A stretch of DNA of 64,000 bases from Bradyrhizobium nivariense (lineage in GTDB: Bacteria; Pseudomonadota; Alphaproteobacteria; Rhizobiales; Xanthobacteraceae), in assembly GCF_029846715.1 (NCBI RefSeq), contig NZ_JARVWW010000040.1, positions 1-64,000 of the forward strand. Direction: 5' to 3'. This document shows, piece by piece, positions 9,239 through 18,355 of the stretch (its first letter is position 1; each line of letters begins with the position of its first letter). The translations under genes were made by a program, and so were the position numbers. Under the pieces are notes generated by a model, which saw only the letters and a list, made by a program, of their open reading frames with translations, searched no databases and was not told where the DNA came from.

Positions 9239-10045
9239 AGCGTATCTCGCCAAGCGAATCTGCTTGTCCTCGTTTGTCCATCGCCAGATCAGGAAAGCGC
9301 ACTGCCGCCGGGTAGGCTACGAAGCGAGCAGACATTTGCGCAAGAGGTGCAATTCCCAACTCGAGCAGCTTCTCACCCAGATTCGCGGCGCTGGTTGTCT
9401 ATCGCTTGAGCTTTGTGGCGCGAGCGAGCTGACTAACTCGATCGCGGCGGACCTGGCAAACGTTTACCGAACAGAGGGCGGCGGCTTGCCCAGCACACCT
9501 CGCATAGCGCGCTTTTTCATCGCTCAACGCGCGGAAAACGCTGCAAACCGCCATATCGATCTTGTAGTGTATCGGCTAGTGAACCTTTTGCAGATCGGTT
9601 TAGCGGGTAGGACGTCCGCCTGCATGCGTTCAATTGTTGCTGCCCCTCCACTCTGACGAGACCATGCGAATCTCAAGAAATCGGCGGCGGTTCACCCGCG
9701 GCCCGGCCGGCCACGATAAAATCCACTATTCGGGATCAATACCTATCCCAGAGAATGCAGCTTTTGGCGCCATTAAGTGCGTGCCACATCTGGCCGAAGC
9801 CGCTGGCATGTCGCGCGGAGTGACTAGGCATGGGGCGGTGTCGTTGACGCTCACGCTTGCAGGACAAGAATCAGATTCGCTCGCACCAGGCTGGACAACA
9901 CCACCGCGAAATCTCGGAGCAAGGTTGGCTCTCTTAAGGCTTTTCGCACACAGATGCGGCACAAATCAGACAGGGCCGCTCACCCGTTCAGCAGCCGATT
10001 CTCGGATTCTCTCTTCAATTCATCGGAGGCAACGCAGCAAGCGAG
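9239..10045. other. Long intergenic stretch without a recognisable gene
   Basis: About 800 bases between the Lrp gene and the MFS gene. Two overlapping plus-strand frames of about 150 codons (9204-9656, 9634-10083) exist but resemble no family, and their starts lack ribosome-binding sites. Minus-strand frames are broken. It could be decayed coding sequence. The MFS promoter should lie near its right end. Confidence 0.35.
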
Positions 10046-11728
10046 ATGACTTATGCTCCCAAGTCTCGGACGTTCAGCGCTGAAGGCATCACTGCGCCGT
10101 TCCGCCACATTACTTTCCGGCGTATCTGGCTCGCAAGTCTGCTTACGAATCTGGGCGCCCTGATTCGGAGCGTCGGCGCGGCGTGGGCGATGACTCAGAT
10201 GACATCGTCGGCCGACAAAGTTGCGCTAGTCCAGACCGCGTTGTTGCTGCCCGTTATGCTGATCTCGATGCCAGCCGGCGCCATTGCTGACATGTATGAC
10301 CGGCGCATCGTGATGCTCGTCTCTCTCGGCATCTTGCTCGCTGGTGCGACCGCGCTGACGACACTTGCCTGGCGCGGCCTGGTCACGCCGGACCTGTTAC
10401 TGATACTGTGTTTCGTAATCGGCAGCGGCGTGGCCCTGATGGATCCTGCTTGGCAGTCCTCCGTTAGCGAGCAGGTGCCAGCGGACGCACTTCCAGCGGC
10501 GGTCGCGCTGAACAGCATCAGCTACAATATCGCGCGCAGCGTGGGACCGGCGATCGGCGGCATTGTGGTTGCGACAGCGGGCGCAGTAGCGTCTTTCGCG
10601 TTGAATGCGCTGCTATATCTGCCGCTGCTTGTTGCGCTATTCTTGTGGAAGCGAATTTCCGAGCCCTCGTATCTTCCCCCCGAAAAGCTAAATCGTGCCA
10701 TCGTTTCGGGGGTCCGCTACATCGCTAATTCGCCCCCGATCAAAATTGTTCTGATCCGCTCCATGATCACGGGCGTGATCGGCGGCGCAATCATCGCGCT
10801 AATGCCGTTAGTCGCGCGCGATCTCCTCCGAGGCGATGCCCAGACGTACGGGGTTACGCTCAGCGCGTTTGGCCTTGGCGCGGTGATCGGAGCACTAAAC
10901 GTACCCGAAGTGCGGAAGCGCATGAGCGGTGAGGCAGCAATCCGCGCCTGCGCACTGTCGATGGGGGGCGCGCTTGCCGCGGTGGCATTGAGCCGCGAGC
11001 TGGTTCTAACATCGGTCGCTCTTGTCCTTGCGGGGGCTGTGTGGATGATGGCGTGGGCCCTTTTCAACATTGGCGTGCAACTGTCGGCACCGCGCTGGGT
11101 CGCGGGACGCTCGCTCGCGGCCTACCAGGCCGCGAGCTCGGGCGGGATTGCCGTCGGTAGCTGGGGCTGGGGTCGCCTGACCGACGCCGCCGGCGTCGAA
11201 ACGGCACTTTTGTTATCCGCCGTCCTGATGGTGATTTCTCCGCTATTGGGGTTCTGGCTTCGCATGCCTCGCATAAACCCACGAAGCGAGGACGCCGAGG
11301 CGCTCGCGCATCCTGAGGTTAGGCTTGCGCTAACCGATCGTAGTGGACCGCTTGTGATAGAAATCGAATATCGCGTGGCACAAGAGAATGCGCGGGCCTT
11401 TCACAATGTGATGCAAGACGTGCAGCTGTTCCGGAAACGGAATGGCGCGTATGGCTGGTCGATCGCACGTGATATTGCCGATCCCGAACTGTGGACCGAG
11501 CGCTACCATTGCCCGACGTGGCTTGATTATCTACGTCAACGCAACCGATCGACCCACTCCGAACGCGCGCTAGACCGTCAAGCGGCGGCCTTCCACACCG
11601 GTCCCGAGCCCGTGCGAATTCGTCGCATGCTAGAACGCCCGTTCGGATCCGTGCGGTGGAAGGACGATGTACCGGACCATGCCGCCAACGAAGCTTTGCT
11701 CGGCGACTACAGGCGGAGTCGTACGTAG
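10046..11728 (+). CDS. MFS transporter of the EntS/MFS_3 type with C-terminal soluble domain
   Basis: A 560-residue inner-membrane protein. Residues about 20-410 form the usual 12-helix major facilitator fold of the MFS_3 (transmembrane secretion effector, EntS-like) group, with an intracellular loop signature MYDRRIVM near residue 90. Residues about 430-550 form a soluble tail (VIEIEYRVAQENARAFHNVMQDV and YHCPTWLDYLRQRNRSTHSE), resembling the antibiotic-biosynthesis-monooxygenase-like domain often fused to this subgroup. It probably exports a small molecule by proton antiport; substrate unknown. GGAGG at 10025-10029 lies somewhat far from the ATG at 10046. It stands alone on the plus strand between the Lrp and alanine dehydrogenase genes. 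Confidence 0.85.
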   Translation: MTYAPKSRTFSAEGITAPFRHITFRRIWLASLLTNLGALIRSVGAAWAMTQMTSSADKVALVQTALLLPVMLISMPAGAIADMYDRRIVMLVSLGILLAGATALTTLAWRGLVTPDLLLILCFVIGSGVALMDPAWQSSVSEQVPADALPAAVALNSISYNIARSVGPAIGGIVVATAGAVASFALNALLYLPLLVALFLWKRISEPSYLPPEKLNRAIVSGVRYIANSPPIKIVLIRSMITGVIGGAIIALMPLVARDLLRGDAQTYGVTLSAFGLGAVIGALNVPEVRKRMSGEAAIRACALSMGGALAAVALSRELVLTSVALVLAGAVWMMAWALFNIGVQLSAPRWVAGRSLAAYQAASSGGIAVGSWGWGRLTDAAGVETALLLSAVLMVISPLLGFWLRMPRINPRSEDAEALAHPEVRLALTDRSGPLVIEIEYRVAQENARAFHNVMQDVQLFRKRNGAYGWSIARDIADPELWTERYHCPTWLDYLRQRNRSTHSERALDRQAAAFHTGPEPVRIRRMLERPFGSVRWKDDVPDHAANEALLGDYRRSRT

Positions 11729-12004
11729 GAGTATCATTTCTAAGGCCGCGCAGCCATGATGATCAGTATGCTCCTGGTGGCGAGCTCACCTCAGGGGATC
11801 TGGGAGTGGTCTGCGGGCGCACCGGTCGACGCCATGAGCGCTGCGTCAGGTCTGGAAATTTGCAGATCGGACGGAGATACTGGAACGGTGCTCGTTTTGC
11901 AGACTACCAGAGCCGCAAGGTCGTCCTTACTGAACTCGTATCGCAAGTTAGTCCCTTGCTTCTGCCGCAGCTCAAGTTTCTCTGAACGAATTCATAGACG
12001 GTGT

Positions 12005-12036
12005 AAAAAAAGGGGCCACTCCCGAAGGAGTGGCCC
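12005..12036 (-). terminator. Intrinsic terminator of the alanine dehydrogenase gene
   Basis: A perfect 10-bp stem GGGCCACTCC (12013-12022) / GGAGTGGCCC (12027-12036) with a CGAA loop is followed, on the minus strand, by a run of seven T (12005-12011). It lies 43 bases past the ald stop and is correctly oriented for it. The 280 bases between it and the MFS stop contain no supported gene. Confidence 0.9.
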
Positions 12037-12078
12037 GCCAAGTCAGGGAGGAAAACGCCTCCTAGGAGGCCTCTGGGA

Positions 12079-13191
12079 TCAGGCCGCGGCCTGTTCGATC
12101 GGTGAAAACGGTAAGCCGAGACTTTCAGCCACAGCCTTGTAAGTCAGCCGGCCTCGGTAGACATTGAGACCTGCGCGCAGATGCGGATCTTCAAGCACGG
12201 CAGCAAATCCCTTTTTGGCGAGAGCCAAACCAAATGGAAGAGTCGCGTTGTTCAGTGCCTGGCTGGAGGTGAGCGGAACAGCTCCCGGCATATTGGCGAC
12301 GCAATAATGGATGACGCCATCAACTTCGTAGGTTGGATCGGCATGCGTAGTCGGATGCGACGTCTCGAAACATCCGCCCTGATCAATTGCGACATCCACG
12401 ATCACCGAACCTTTTCGCATCGAACTCAACATGCCCCGGCTAACAAGCTTTGGCGCGCTCGCGCCGGGGACAAGCACGGCGCCAATGACAGCATCCGCCG
12501 CAAATACCTCCTGCTCGAGGGCGTCTATTGTCGAAAACCTGGTACGAACGCGGCCTTCGAACAGTTCATCCAGTTCACGAAGTCGGGAAATCGAACGGTC
12601 AAGAATCGTGACCTCCGCACCCAAACCCACCGCCATCCGTGCCGCATGCGTACCGACCACGCCACCGCCTATCACCACGATGCGGGCCGGGGGGACACCA
12701 GGTACGCCACCAATCAACAATCCCCGTCCGCCGGCGTGGCGCCTGAGGGCGCTACCTGCCGCTTCGATGGCAAGCCTACCTGCAACCTCGCTCATCGGTG
12801 CAAGCAGAGGAAGCCCGCCGCGCGCATCAGTCACGGTCTCGTAGGCGATCGCCGTGCACCCAGACTTGAGGAGACCCTTAGCCTGCTCGGGGTCCGGTGC
12901 CAAATGCAGGTATGTGAATAGAATTTGGTTCTCTCGCAGCTGGGTCCATTCGGAAGGTTGAGGCTCCTTGACCTTCACGATCATCTCGCTAGATGCGAAC
13001 ACCTCCCGAGCGGAGCCCACGATGGTTGCGCCCGCCTTGCGATAGTTCTCATCCGTTGCGCCAATGCCAGCGCCAGCATTCGTTTCGATGAGCACGCTGT
13101 GACCGGCGGCCACGTATTCGCGGACGGCTCCCGGCGTAAGGCCCACGCGGTATTCGTGGGTCTTGATTTCCTTGGGAACCCCGATCTTCAT
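12079..13191 (-). CDS. ald: Alanine dehydrogenase
   Basis: A 370-residue NAD-dependent L-alanine dehydrogenase (reversible alanine to pyruvate plus ammonium). It begins MKIGVPKEIKTHEYRVGLTP. The substrate/catalytic residues Lys75 (IVKVKEP) and His96 (TYLHLAP) are present, and the nucleotide fold IVVIGGGVVGTHAARMAVGLGAEVTILD begins near residue 171. Length is typical. The ATG at 13191 follows AAGGAG. A strong terminator follows the gene. With DadA (D-Ala to pyruvate) and an Lrp regulator nearby, it fits an alanine/glycine nitrogen-salvage role; in rhizobia Ald also shapes ammonia/alanine export from bacteroids (family knowledge). Confidence 0.95.
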   Translation of the reverse strand: MKIGVPKEIKTHEYRVGLTPGAVREYVAAGHSVLIETNAGAGIGATDENYRKAGATIVGSAREVFASSEMIVKVKEPQPSEWTQLRENQILFTYLHLAPDPEQAKGLLKSGCTAIAYETVTDARGGLPLLAPMSEVAGRLAIEAAGSALRRHAGGRGLLIGGVPGVPPARIVVIGGGVVGTHAARMAVGLGAEVTILDRSISRLRELDELFEGRVRTRFSTIDALEQEVFAADAVIGAVLVPGASAPKLVSRGMLSSMRKGSVIVDVAIDQGGCFETSHPTTHADPTYEVDGVIHYCVANMPGAVPLTSSQALNNATLPFGLALAKKGFAAVLEDPHLRAGLNVYRGRLTYKAVAESLGLPFSPIEQAAA

Positions 13192-13490
13192 TTGCGATCT
13201 CCTTCAGACTGCTTTTAATCGAAAAAGCAGTACAACCTGCGACGTAGATGGCCAAATGTTGCGGAAATTCACCATCGTTTCCCGTGATCATGCAGGATTC
13301 CAAACGGATCAAAGTTTGAGATCTATAGGAAGCCTCGAGCCCCACAAATTAGAAGACCGCAGAATCGAATCCGGCCAGCCTTGAGTTGTCGAGGTTGCAG
13401 CTGACCTGGGCCCAGCATACTTGGACGCAAGTTTCCCGAGCAGCCCGCTCAGAACACTTTCGATTCGCCCTATCAATCACCGAGGACACC

Positions 13491-14228
13491 GTGTGGTCAT
13501 CCGCGCTGCATCGAGCCTTTCAAAAACTCGCCGACCGGCTCGCCGAAAGCACAGATCGTGACTCTGCCCAGCAGGGCATGGCAGATATCGCTGAGGCGCT
13601 GAATCTATCTTGCTTCGCCTATCTTGTGCTCTCCCATAAACCGGGCGGCCCCCCGAACCTAATCTCGACGTATCCACAAGCGTGGACAGCACGTTACCTT
13701 CGGCACAAGTATGAAACCGTTGATCCCGTGGTGCGTCGGGCGATCCGCGATAGTCAGCCTTTTCAATGGGGGCTGGAATTTGGTCCGCCCAGCCGATCGG
13801 AACGGGAGCGGGAATTATTTGAAGAGGCTGCTAAATTCGGCATCCGTTATGGATTCACACTTCCAATCCACGATGACAACGGTCCGCTCGCCGCGCTGAG
13901 CTTTGCGACCGACGACCGCCGATCCGATTTTGAGCGGTCCATACTCACACATGCCCAAAACCTGCGACTAATCGCGACGTTCTTCCATGCACATGCAAGG
14001 CGTTTCTGGACCGCCGATCGCATGGTCGGCGGTGTGGTGTTGTCTCCCCGAGAGTTCGAATGCCTTGAATGGTCTTCGCGCGGCAAATCTGCTGGCGACA
14101 TCGGGATTATTCTCGGCATCTCCGAGCGTACCGCGTGCTTTCACCTGGATAACGCCCGAGCGAAGCTCGGCGTTGGCTCGCTCCGTCAAGCCGTCGTGCT
14201 ATTGACCGAGGCAAAGTTTCGAAGATAG
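13491..14228 (+). CDS. LuxR-family quorum-sensing regulator
   Basis: About 245 residues from the GTG at 13491. The N-terminal autoinducer-binding domain (residues about 20-165) carries the Trp/Tyr/Asp cluster in SCFAYLVL, YPQAWTARYLRHKYETVDPVV and PFQWG. The C-terminal GerE-type helix-turn-helix is LSPREFECLEWSSRGKSAGDIGIILGISERTACFHLDNARAKLGV. A TTG at 13386 would add 35 residues atypical for the family, while the GTG lies behind GAGG. It should bind the acyl-homoserine lactone made by the adjacent LuxI and act at the palindrome between the two genes. Next to a trb operon, its likely regulon is conjugation, as TraR does in Ti plasmids and ICEMlSym (inference). Confidence 0.9.
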   Translation: MWSSALHRAFQKLADRLAESTDRDSAQQGMADIAEALNLSCFAYLVLSHKPGGPPNLISTYPQAWTARYLRHKYETVDPVVRRAIRDSQPFQWGLEFGPPSRSERERELFEEAAKFGIRYGFTLPIHDDNGPLAALSFATDDRRSDFERSILTHAQNLRLIATFFHAHARRFWTADRMVGGVVLSPREFECLEWSSRGKSAGDIGIILGISERTACFHLDNARAKLGVGSLRQAVVLLTEAKFRR

Positions 14229-14248
14229 AGCGCCGCCTCGCCATAGAC

Positions 14249-14268
14249 ACCTGTGTGGCTGCACAGGA
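14249..14268. promoter_or_regulatory. lux-box-like palindrome upstream of the luxI homologue
   Basis: ACCTGTGTGGCTGCACAGGA has perfect 6-bp arms, CCTGTG (14250-14255) and CACAGG (14262-14267), around a 6-base centre. This is the ACCTG...CAGG-type layout of LuxR-family operators. It ends 55 bases before the luxI ATG, suited to autoinduction. A second hairpin, GCTTTG (14290-14295) / CAAAGC (14301-14306), sits just before the ribosome-binding site and may affect translation. Confidence 0.65.
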
Positions 14269-14322
14269 TGCGCCAGCCTCGACTTCTCTGCTTTGTTTGA
14301 CAAAGCAAGCAGGGAGGCAAGA

Positions 14323-14955
14323 ATGATGCAGCTCATCACCCCAGAGTATTACGGCCAATTCCTCGATGATCTCGCCGAGATGCATCGACTGAGGCATCGT
14401 GTTTTCAAACAGCGCCTGGATTGGGACGTCGGCGTCAGCGGCGACATGGAGGTCGACGAGTTTGATGTCCTTCGGCCGGTGCATCTACTGAACCGCTCAA
14501 CCAATGCATGTCTTCAGGGTTGCGTCCGGCTTCTGCCTTCGACCGGCCCAACCATGCTGAGAGACACCTTCCCGATCCTTCTGGACGGGCAGCCGGCGTC
14601 ACGGGGCGATCGGATCTGGGAGAGCAGCCGGTTTGCGCTCGATGTTCCGTCGGATGCACCGAAGGCTAAGGGCGGACTTGCTGCTGCCACTTACGAGCTG
14701 TTTGCGGGCATGATTGAGTTCGGCCTTTCCATTGAGTTGACCGAAATCGTCACTGTCACCGACGCCCGGATGGAGCGCATTCTTCGGCGCGCAGGCTGGC
14801 CCCTCCGCCCGATCGGAAAAGCTCGTCCTCTCGGAAACACCACGGCCATTGCCGGATACCTCCAGGTCTCGCCCGATGCGTTGCATCGCATCCGCAAAGC
14901 GGGACACATGTCAGGTCCGGTGCTCTGGGCTCCAGTCATCCGAGCGGCCGCCTAG
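14323..14955 (+). CDS. LuxI-family acyl-homoserine-lactone synthase
   Basis: A 210-residue LuxI homologue making a homoserine-lactone signal from S-adenosylmethionine and an acyl donor. Family-invariant positions are visible: RHRVFKQRLDW (Arg, Phe, Trp), MEVDEFD (Asp pair), CVRLLPSTGPTML (Arg) and the ESSRFAL Glu/Arg. The ATG at 14323, directly behind AGGGAGG, is chosen over a TTG at 14293. The acyl chain cannot be predicted; bradyrhizobial relatives use branched or aryl acyl-CoA, so those are possible. It lies downstream of the LuxR gene and the palindrome, forming an autoinduction loop. Confidence 0.92.
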   Translation: MMQLITPEYYGQFLDDLAEMHRLRHRVFKQRLDWDVGVSGDMEVDEFDVLRPVHLLNRSTNACLQGCVRLLPSTGPTMLRDTFPILLDGQPASRGDRIWESSRFALDVPSDAPKAKGGLAAATYELFAGMIEFGLSIELTEIVTVTDARMERILRRAGWPLRPIGKARPLGNTTAIAGYLQVSPDALHRIRKAGHMSGPVLWAPVIRAAA

Positions 14956-15026
14956 GATCTGGAAACAAATACAATCGGGGCATCGCTGCACATTGGAGCG
15001 GAAAGCCCATCTGCTTAAGACTTACG

Positions 15027-15956
15027 ATGCACAAACCACGTCGATCAAGACCCTCTCTTCAGGCCAGCAAGGCAATCGAACTGAAACACCTGAGATCGGC
15101 TGTTGCTGCGGCCGATTGCGGCAGCTTCCGCGGAGCCGCGGAGTTGTTGAGGTCGCAACAATCGAGTCTCAGCCGAAGAATCCACGAGATCGAGCACCAC
15201 TTGGGTATCGCAATCTTCGAGCGCTATAGCGGAGGCGTGCGACCGACGCAGGCCGGCCGCGCCGTGCTTCGGCTGGCAAGGACCATTCTGGAAGAATTCG
15301 ACGCGCTCCTCGCCACCGCGATATCTGTCCATAACAGCGAAACCGGCCGTCTTTCGGCAGGCAATCTGCAAACGTCGCTACTCGCGTTCAAAGAGCGATT
15401 CCCGCAGATCGAACTTGTGACGGTCGAACGATCACGGACGCGTTTGGCCGCGGCGCTTCGAAACGGCGCGCTCGATGTGCTGATCGTGACAGGGAGGCTC
15501 CCATTGTTGAATACCGAAGAAATGCCGCTTTGGAGCGAGCGTGTTTTGGTGGCCTTGCCCCATGATCATCCGCTCGCCATGCGAGAGACTGTGGGCTGGG
15601 CTGACCTGCGCGGCGAGACAGTGCTACTCAGCCACTATGATCCGGGAAAGGAGCTTGAAGATCTTCTGATTTCCAAGCTCCTCTCGCCCGAGGATCGCCC
15701 CAAGATCGAGCGCCACGACGTCAGTCGTAGCATCATCAAGAGCCTAATCAGCATGAGCACGGGAATAAGCCTGGTGCTCGAGTCCGATATGGGGGCAAAT
15801 TTTGCGGGCCTTGTGTACCGAGAGCTACGCGATGGCGCGGGGCCCAGCCGCTTCGACTTTTCGGCCACTTGGCGCCCCGACAATAAAAACCCGGCCCTGT
15901 GGGAATTCCTGAAGCTGCTTTCAGCGCGCTACCGTTCGCCTCCGATTGGAGGCTGA
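15027..15956 (+). CDS. LysR-family transcriptional regulator
   Basis: A 309-residue LTTR. The N-terminal helix-turn-helix (ELKHLRSAVAAADCGSFRGAAELLRSQQSSLSRRIHEIEHHLG, residues about 18-60) is followed by a LysR substrate-binding fold (residues about 95-300). It follows luxI by 71 bases on the same strand and may be co-transcribed. Its 3' end overlaps the convergent DUF2274 gene by 28 bases, so it abuts the trb operon tail to tail. Such regulators occur at the edge of trb clusters. Ligand and targets unknown; a role in trb or quorum-sensing control is inferred. Confidence 0.88.
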   Translation: MHKPRRSRPSLQASKAIELKHLRSAVAAADCGSFRGAAELLRSQQSSLSRRIHEIEHHLGIAIFERYSGGVRPTQAGRAVLRLARTILEEFDALLATAISVHNSETGRLSAGNLQTSLLAFKERFPQIELVTVERSRTRLAAALRNGALDVLIVTGRLPLLNTEEMPLWSERVLVALPHDHPLAMRETVGWADLRGETVLLSHYDPGKELEDLLISKLLSPEDRPKIERHDVSRSIIKSLISMSTGISLVLESDMGANFAGLVYRELRDGAGPSRFDFSATWRPDNKNPALWEFLKLLSARYRSPPIGG

Positions 15957-16171
15957 CGCGCTCGGCGAGCTTTCCGAAAGCTCCTGTCCGCAGCCATGAA
16001 CCGCGCCAGCATGGGTGCAATGAGTTTGGATGGATCCTGGATTGGCTGGCCAGTCTCCTGGGCGAGGATTTCAGCGTAGGACACGAGATCGCGGTGCACG
16101 CTCGCAGGTAGTTCGTGTGTCACCTTGATGGGCTTATCGTCTTCGATGGCTCCGAGTTTGAGTTTTGTCAT
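15929..16171 (-). CDS. DUF2274 protein, last gene of the trb operon
   Basis: About 80 residues starting MTKLKLGAIEDDKPIKVTHELPASVHRDL, with the conserved AEILAQETGQPIQDPSKLIAPMLARFMAADR segment. This is the small DUF2274 family found almost only after trbI in proteobacterial ICEs. It resembles ribbon-helix-helix proteins in composition, but function is unknown. The ATG at 16171 sits behind GAGG; a GTG at 16180 overlaps the trbI stop and is the alternative start. It overlaps the LysR gene tail to tail. Confidence 0.85.
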   Translation of the reverse strand: MTKLKLGAIEDDKPIKVTHELPASVHRDLVSYAEILAQETGQPIQDPSKLIAPMLARFMAADRSFRKARRARQPPIGGER

Positions 16172-16176
16172 CGTCC

Positions 16177-17382
16177 TCACCCTCTGTACGGTTCGAGCAC
16201 CAAGTCGCGGTTGACGATCACCCGCAGGGGAAATCCCGGACGAATCGTCAAGGTCGGCTGGATGTTGAGATTGCGGCGGACCACCTGTTGGCCCGTCTGG
16301 TTCATCGAGTCCCCCGCCCCGCGGCGGAGCGCAGCGATGAGGTCGCTGTTGGTACTACCTGTATCCGATCCGGAATTCACCTCGGTGCCGACGGCGAGCA
16401 GCGTCGAAAGCGCAGCGGCCCCCAACAGCTCCTTCCAATGGTTGTCGACCTCATCCTCAAGCCCAGAGTAGCCCGCGACATCTGCGCCCGGCTGCCGCTC
16501 CAGGACGATCGACCGTCCATTTGGCATGATGAGGCGCGTCCACACCAGGAGCACGCGCGATTGGCCAAATGCGACTTGGCTATCATACGTCCCGATCAGC
16601 CGGGCTCCTTGCGGAATAAGGCGAGCTCGCCCAGTAGGGGAATCGTATACCGCTTCTGTGACTTGGGCCGTAATCTGCCCAGGCAGGTCGGACCGAATGC
16701 CCGTGATAAGAGCGGCCGGAATGACCGTTCCCGCCTGGACCACAAAGGGTGAGACCGGTCTTGCCAGGCGATCGGGACTGGTGGTTCGACGGTCAACGGA
16801 AGCACTGACGAACGCAAGTTTTCGATCCTGGCCATTCTGGGCAAATGCTTCGTCGGATGATGGCGCTGCATTTGATGGGGCTTCACTTGGCGATGCGACA
16901 GGGGTCTGTGCGCGGACGTTCGTGCTGGCAAACACCTTGCTGGTGCGTGCCGCCTCGCTCTCCTGATTGACGCGCTGCTGTTCAGCGTCAACACCGAGCG
17001 CGCTCGACGTCGAAGAGCCCTGTGCTGCAACGATCGGCCGACCAAGATCGCCGGGTAAAGGTGGTCCAAGACGCGGCACCTCTTTCGGGATCTCAGTGTA
17101 ATCCTTCGGCAAGGCTGCAAGCTGATCGGCGACATTGTGGTGGTCGGTCGCGTAAAGCTCCTCGGCGGCCGGCGCGCGTGATCGCTTCTCCTGCAGAGCC
17201 CAGAACACCGCACCAGAGATGAGCACCAGAAAAAGGGCGCTGCCACCCGCAAGCACCCTGCGCGATAGGCGCGTAACTTGCGGCCGATCTGGCCGGAGCC
17301 GAAGGGTTTCGGCGATATTTTCCGGCGGCTTAACCCGAGGAGCGTCCTTGGGTATGTCATTCGGCTGGCCAGTCTCTGTCAC
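16177..17382 (-). CDS. trbI: Type IV secretion outer-core scaffold TrbI (VirB10-like)
   Basis: A 401-residue VirB10/TrbI protein: cytoplasmic N-terminus, one membrane helix (residues about 45-63), a proline-rich periplasmic linker, then the C-terminal VirB10 beta-barrel domain (residues about 190-395) with PFVVQAGTVIPAALITGIRSDLPGQ and GARLIGTYDSQVAFGQSRVLLVWTRLI. It spans both membranes as the energy-sensing scaffold of the mating channel. The start is a GTG at 17382 overlapping the trbG stop in GTGA, a sign of translational coupling. Length is normal. Confidence 0.93.
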   Translation of the reverse strand: MTETGQPNDIPKDAPRVKPPENIAETLRLRPDRPQVTRLSRRVLAGGSALFLVLISGAVFWALQEKRSRAPAAEELYATDHHNVADQLAALPKDYTEIPKEVPRLGPPLPGDLGRPIVAAQGSSTSSALGVDAEQQRVNQESEAARTSKVFASTNVRAQTPVASPSEAPSNAAPSSDEAFAQNGQDRKLAFVSASVDRRTTSPDRLARPVSPFVVQAGTVIPAALITGIRSDLPGQITAQVTEAVYDSPTGRARLIPQGARLIGTYDSQVAFGQSRVLLVWTRLIMPNGRSIVLERQPGADVAGYSGLEDEVDNHWKELLGAAALSTLLAVGTEVNSGSDTGSTNSDLIAALRRGAGDSMNQTGQQVVRRNLNIQPTLTIRPGFPLRVIVNRDLVLEPYRG

Positions 17383-18353
17383 AGCGACCTCCCGTCGGTT
17401 CGGACGATCCTGACCTTCTGCTGGTGCTCCTCGCCCAGCCTCAGTTCCCCGGCCGCGAACAGCCGGTCGACGATCAGCACATTGCCGTAAGCGCGATAGT
17501 TGACGAGCTCGGTCTTGCCATCAGGCCCGATCACGAAGAGCGGCGGCATCTCGCCCTGGCCGATGCCGGGCGAAAACTCGATGTAGACCTTGCGCCCATC
17601 GTCATAGGCATTGACAGGACGCCAGGGTGGGCTGTCTCCCTCGATGGCGTAGCGGTAACGGCGCTGCGCCTGGTCCGGGATGACGGGTGTGGGCGGAAGA
17701 GCTCGACCACGCGCGGACCGATCCTCCGGATAGAACCACGCGACCTGTGGCATGTAGGGCTTTTCGCGGGACCGGAGCTCGACCAGGTAAGTACGCCGAT
17801 CCGTGTTGACGACGAGATTGGTCTCGATCGCCGGACGTGTCGGCTTCACCATGATGTGCACACGTCGCGTGTCGCCACTGCCGCTTTCGGTGTCGCCGAC
17901 CACCCAGCGCACGGTATCACCCGCGGCAACTGGTCCCGACCCGATCAGTTGCTCGCCGGGCTCCAAGGCGATGTCGGTGATCTGCCCCGGTGCGGCATAG
18001 ACCTGATAGAGAGCGCCCGGACTATACGAAAACACCTGCACCGCATTGAAGTAGCCGGCTTTGCGCGGCTGCACGCGTGCCGCGTCATTCGCGGTCTCAA
18101 TCCGCTCGACGGGTTCTTTGGCTTCCGCGTTCCTGCCGCCGCGCGCCGCCTTCCAGGCCGGCGGGACATGCAGTGGGCGCGGCCGATCGTCGGCGAGCGC
18201 CGGCAGATCTGGAGCTGGCGGGACATCGCTATCGTAACTGATTTGCGGCGGCTTGAACGTGGTGCACCCGCCAAGGGTGGCCACACCAATAACGAGAGCC
18301 AGAGCCAGGCTCGGGCGGCCCCTCTGTGACGCAATAACGAGACCTGACGGCAT
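17379..18353 (-). CDS. trbG: Type IV secretion protein TrbG (VirB9-like lipoprotein)
   Basis: 324 residues from the ATG at 18353. A lipoprotein signal (VIGVATLGGC, lipobox Cys) is followed by the VirB9/TrbG/CagX fold, with SYSPGALYQVYAAPGQITDIALEPGE and the C-terminal YRYAIEGDSPPWRPVNAYDDG and VYIEFSPG segments. It forms the outer-membrane ring of the mating channel with TrbI and TrbF. The frame is open further upstream, but the ATG at 18353 overlaps the trbF end and begins a proper signal peptide. Confidence 0.93.
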   Translation of the reverse strand: MPSGLVIASQRGRPSLALALVIGVATLGGCTTFKPPQISYDSDVPPAPDLPALADDRPRPLHVPPAWKAARGGRNAEAKEPVERIETANDAARVQPRKAGYFNAVQVFSYSPGALYQVYAAPGQITDIALEPGEQLIGSGPVAAGDTVRWVVGDTESGSGDTRRVHIMVKPTRPAIETNLVVNTDRRTYLVELRSREKPYMPQVAWFYPEDRSARGRALPPTPVIPDQAQRRYRYAIEGDSPPWRPVNAYDDGRKVYIEFSPGIGQGEMPPLFVIGPDGKTELVNYRAYGNVLIVDRLFAAGELRLGEEHQQKVRIVRTDGRSL

Positions 18354-18355
18354 TG

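Noticed and set aside
14290..14306. Hairpin before luxI as a terminator of luxR
   Set aside because: Only a 6-bp stem with no T-run, and it sits right at the ribosome-binding site; noted only as a possible translational element.
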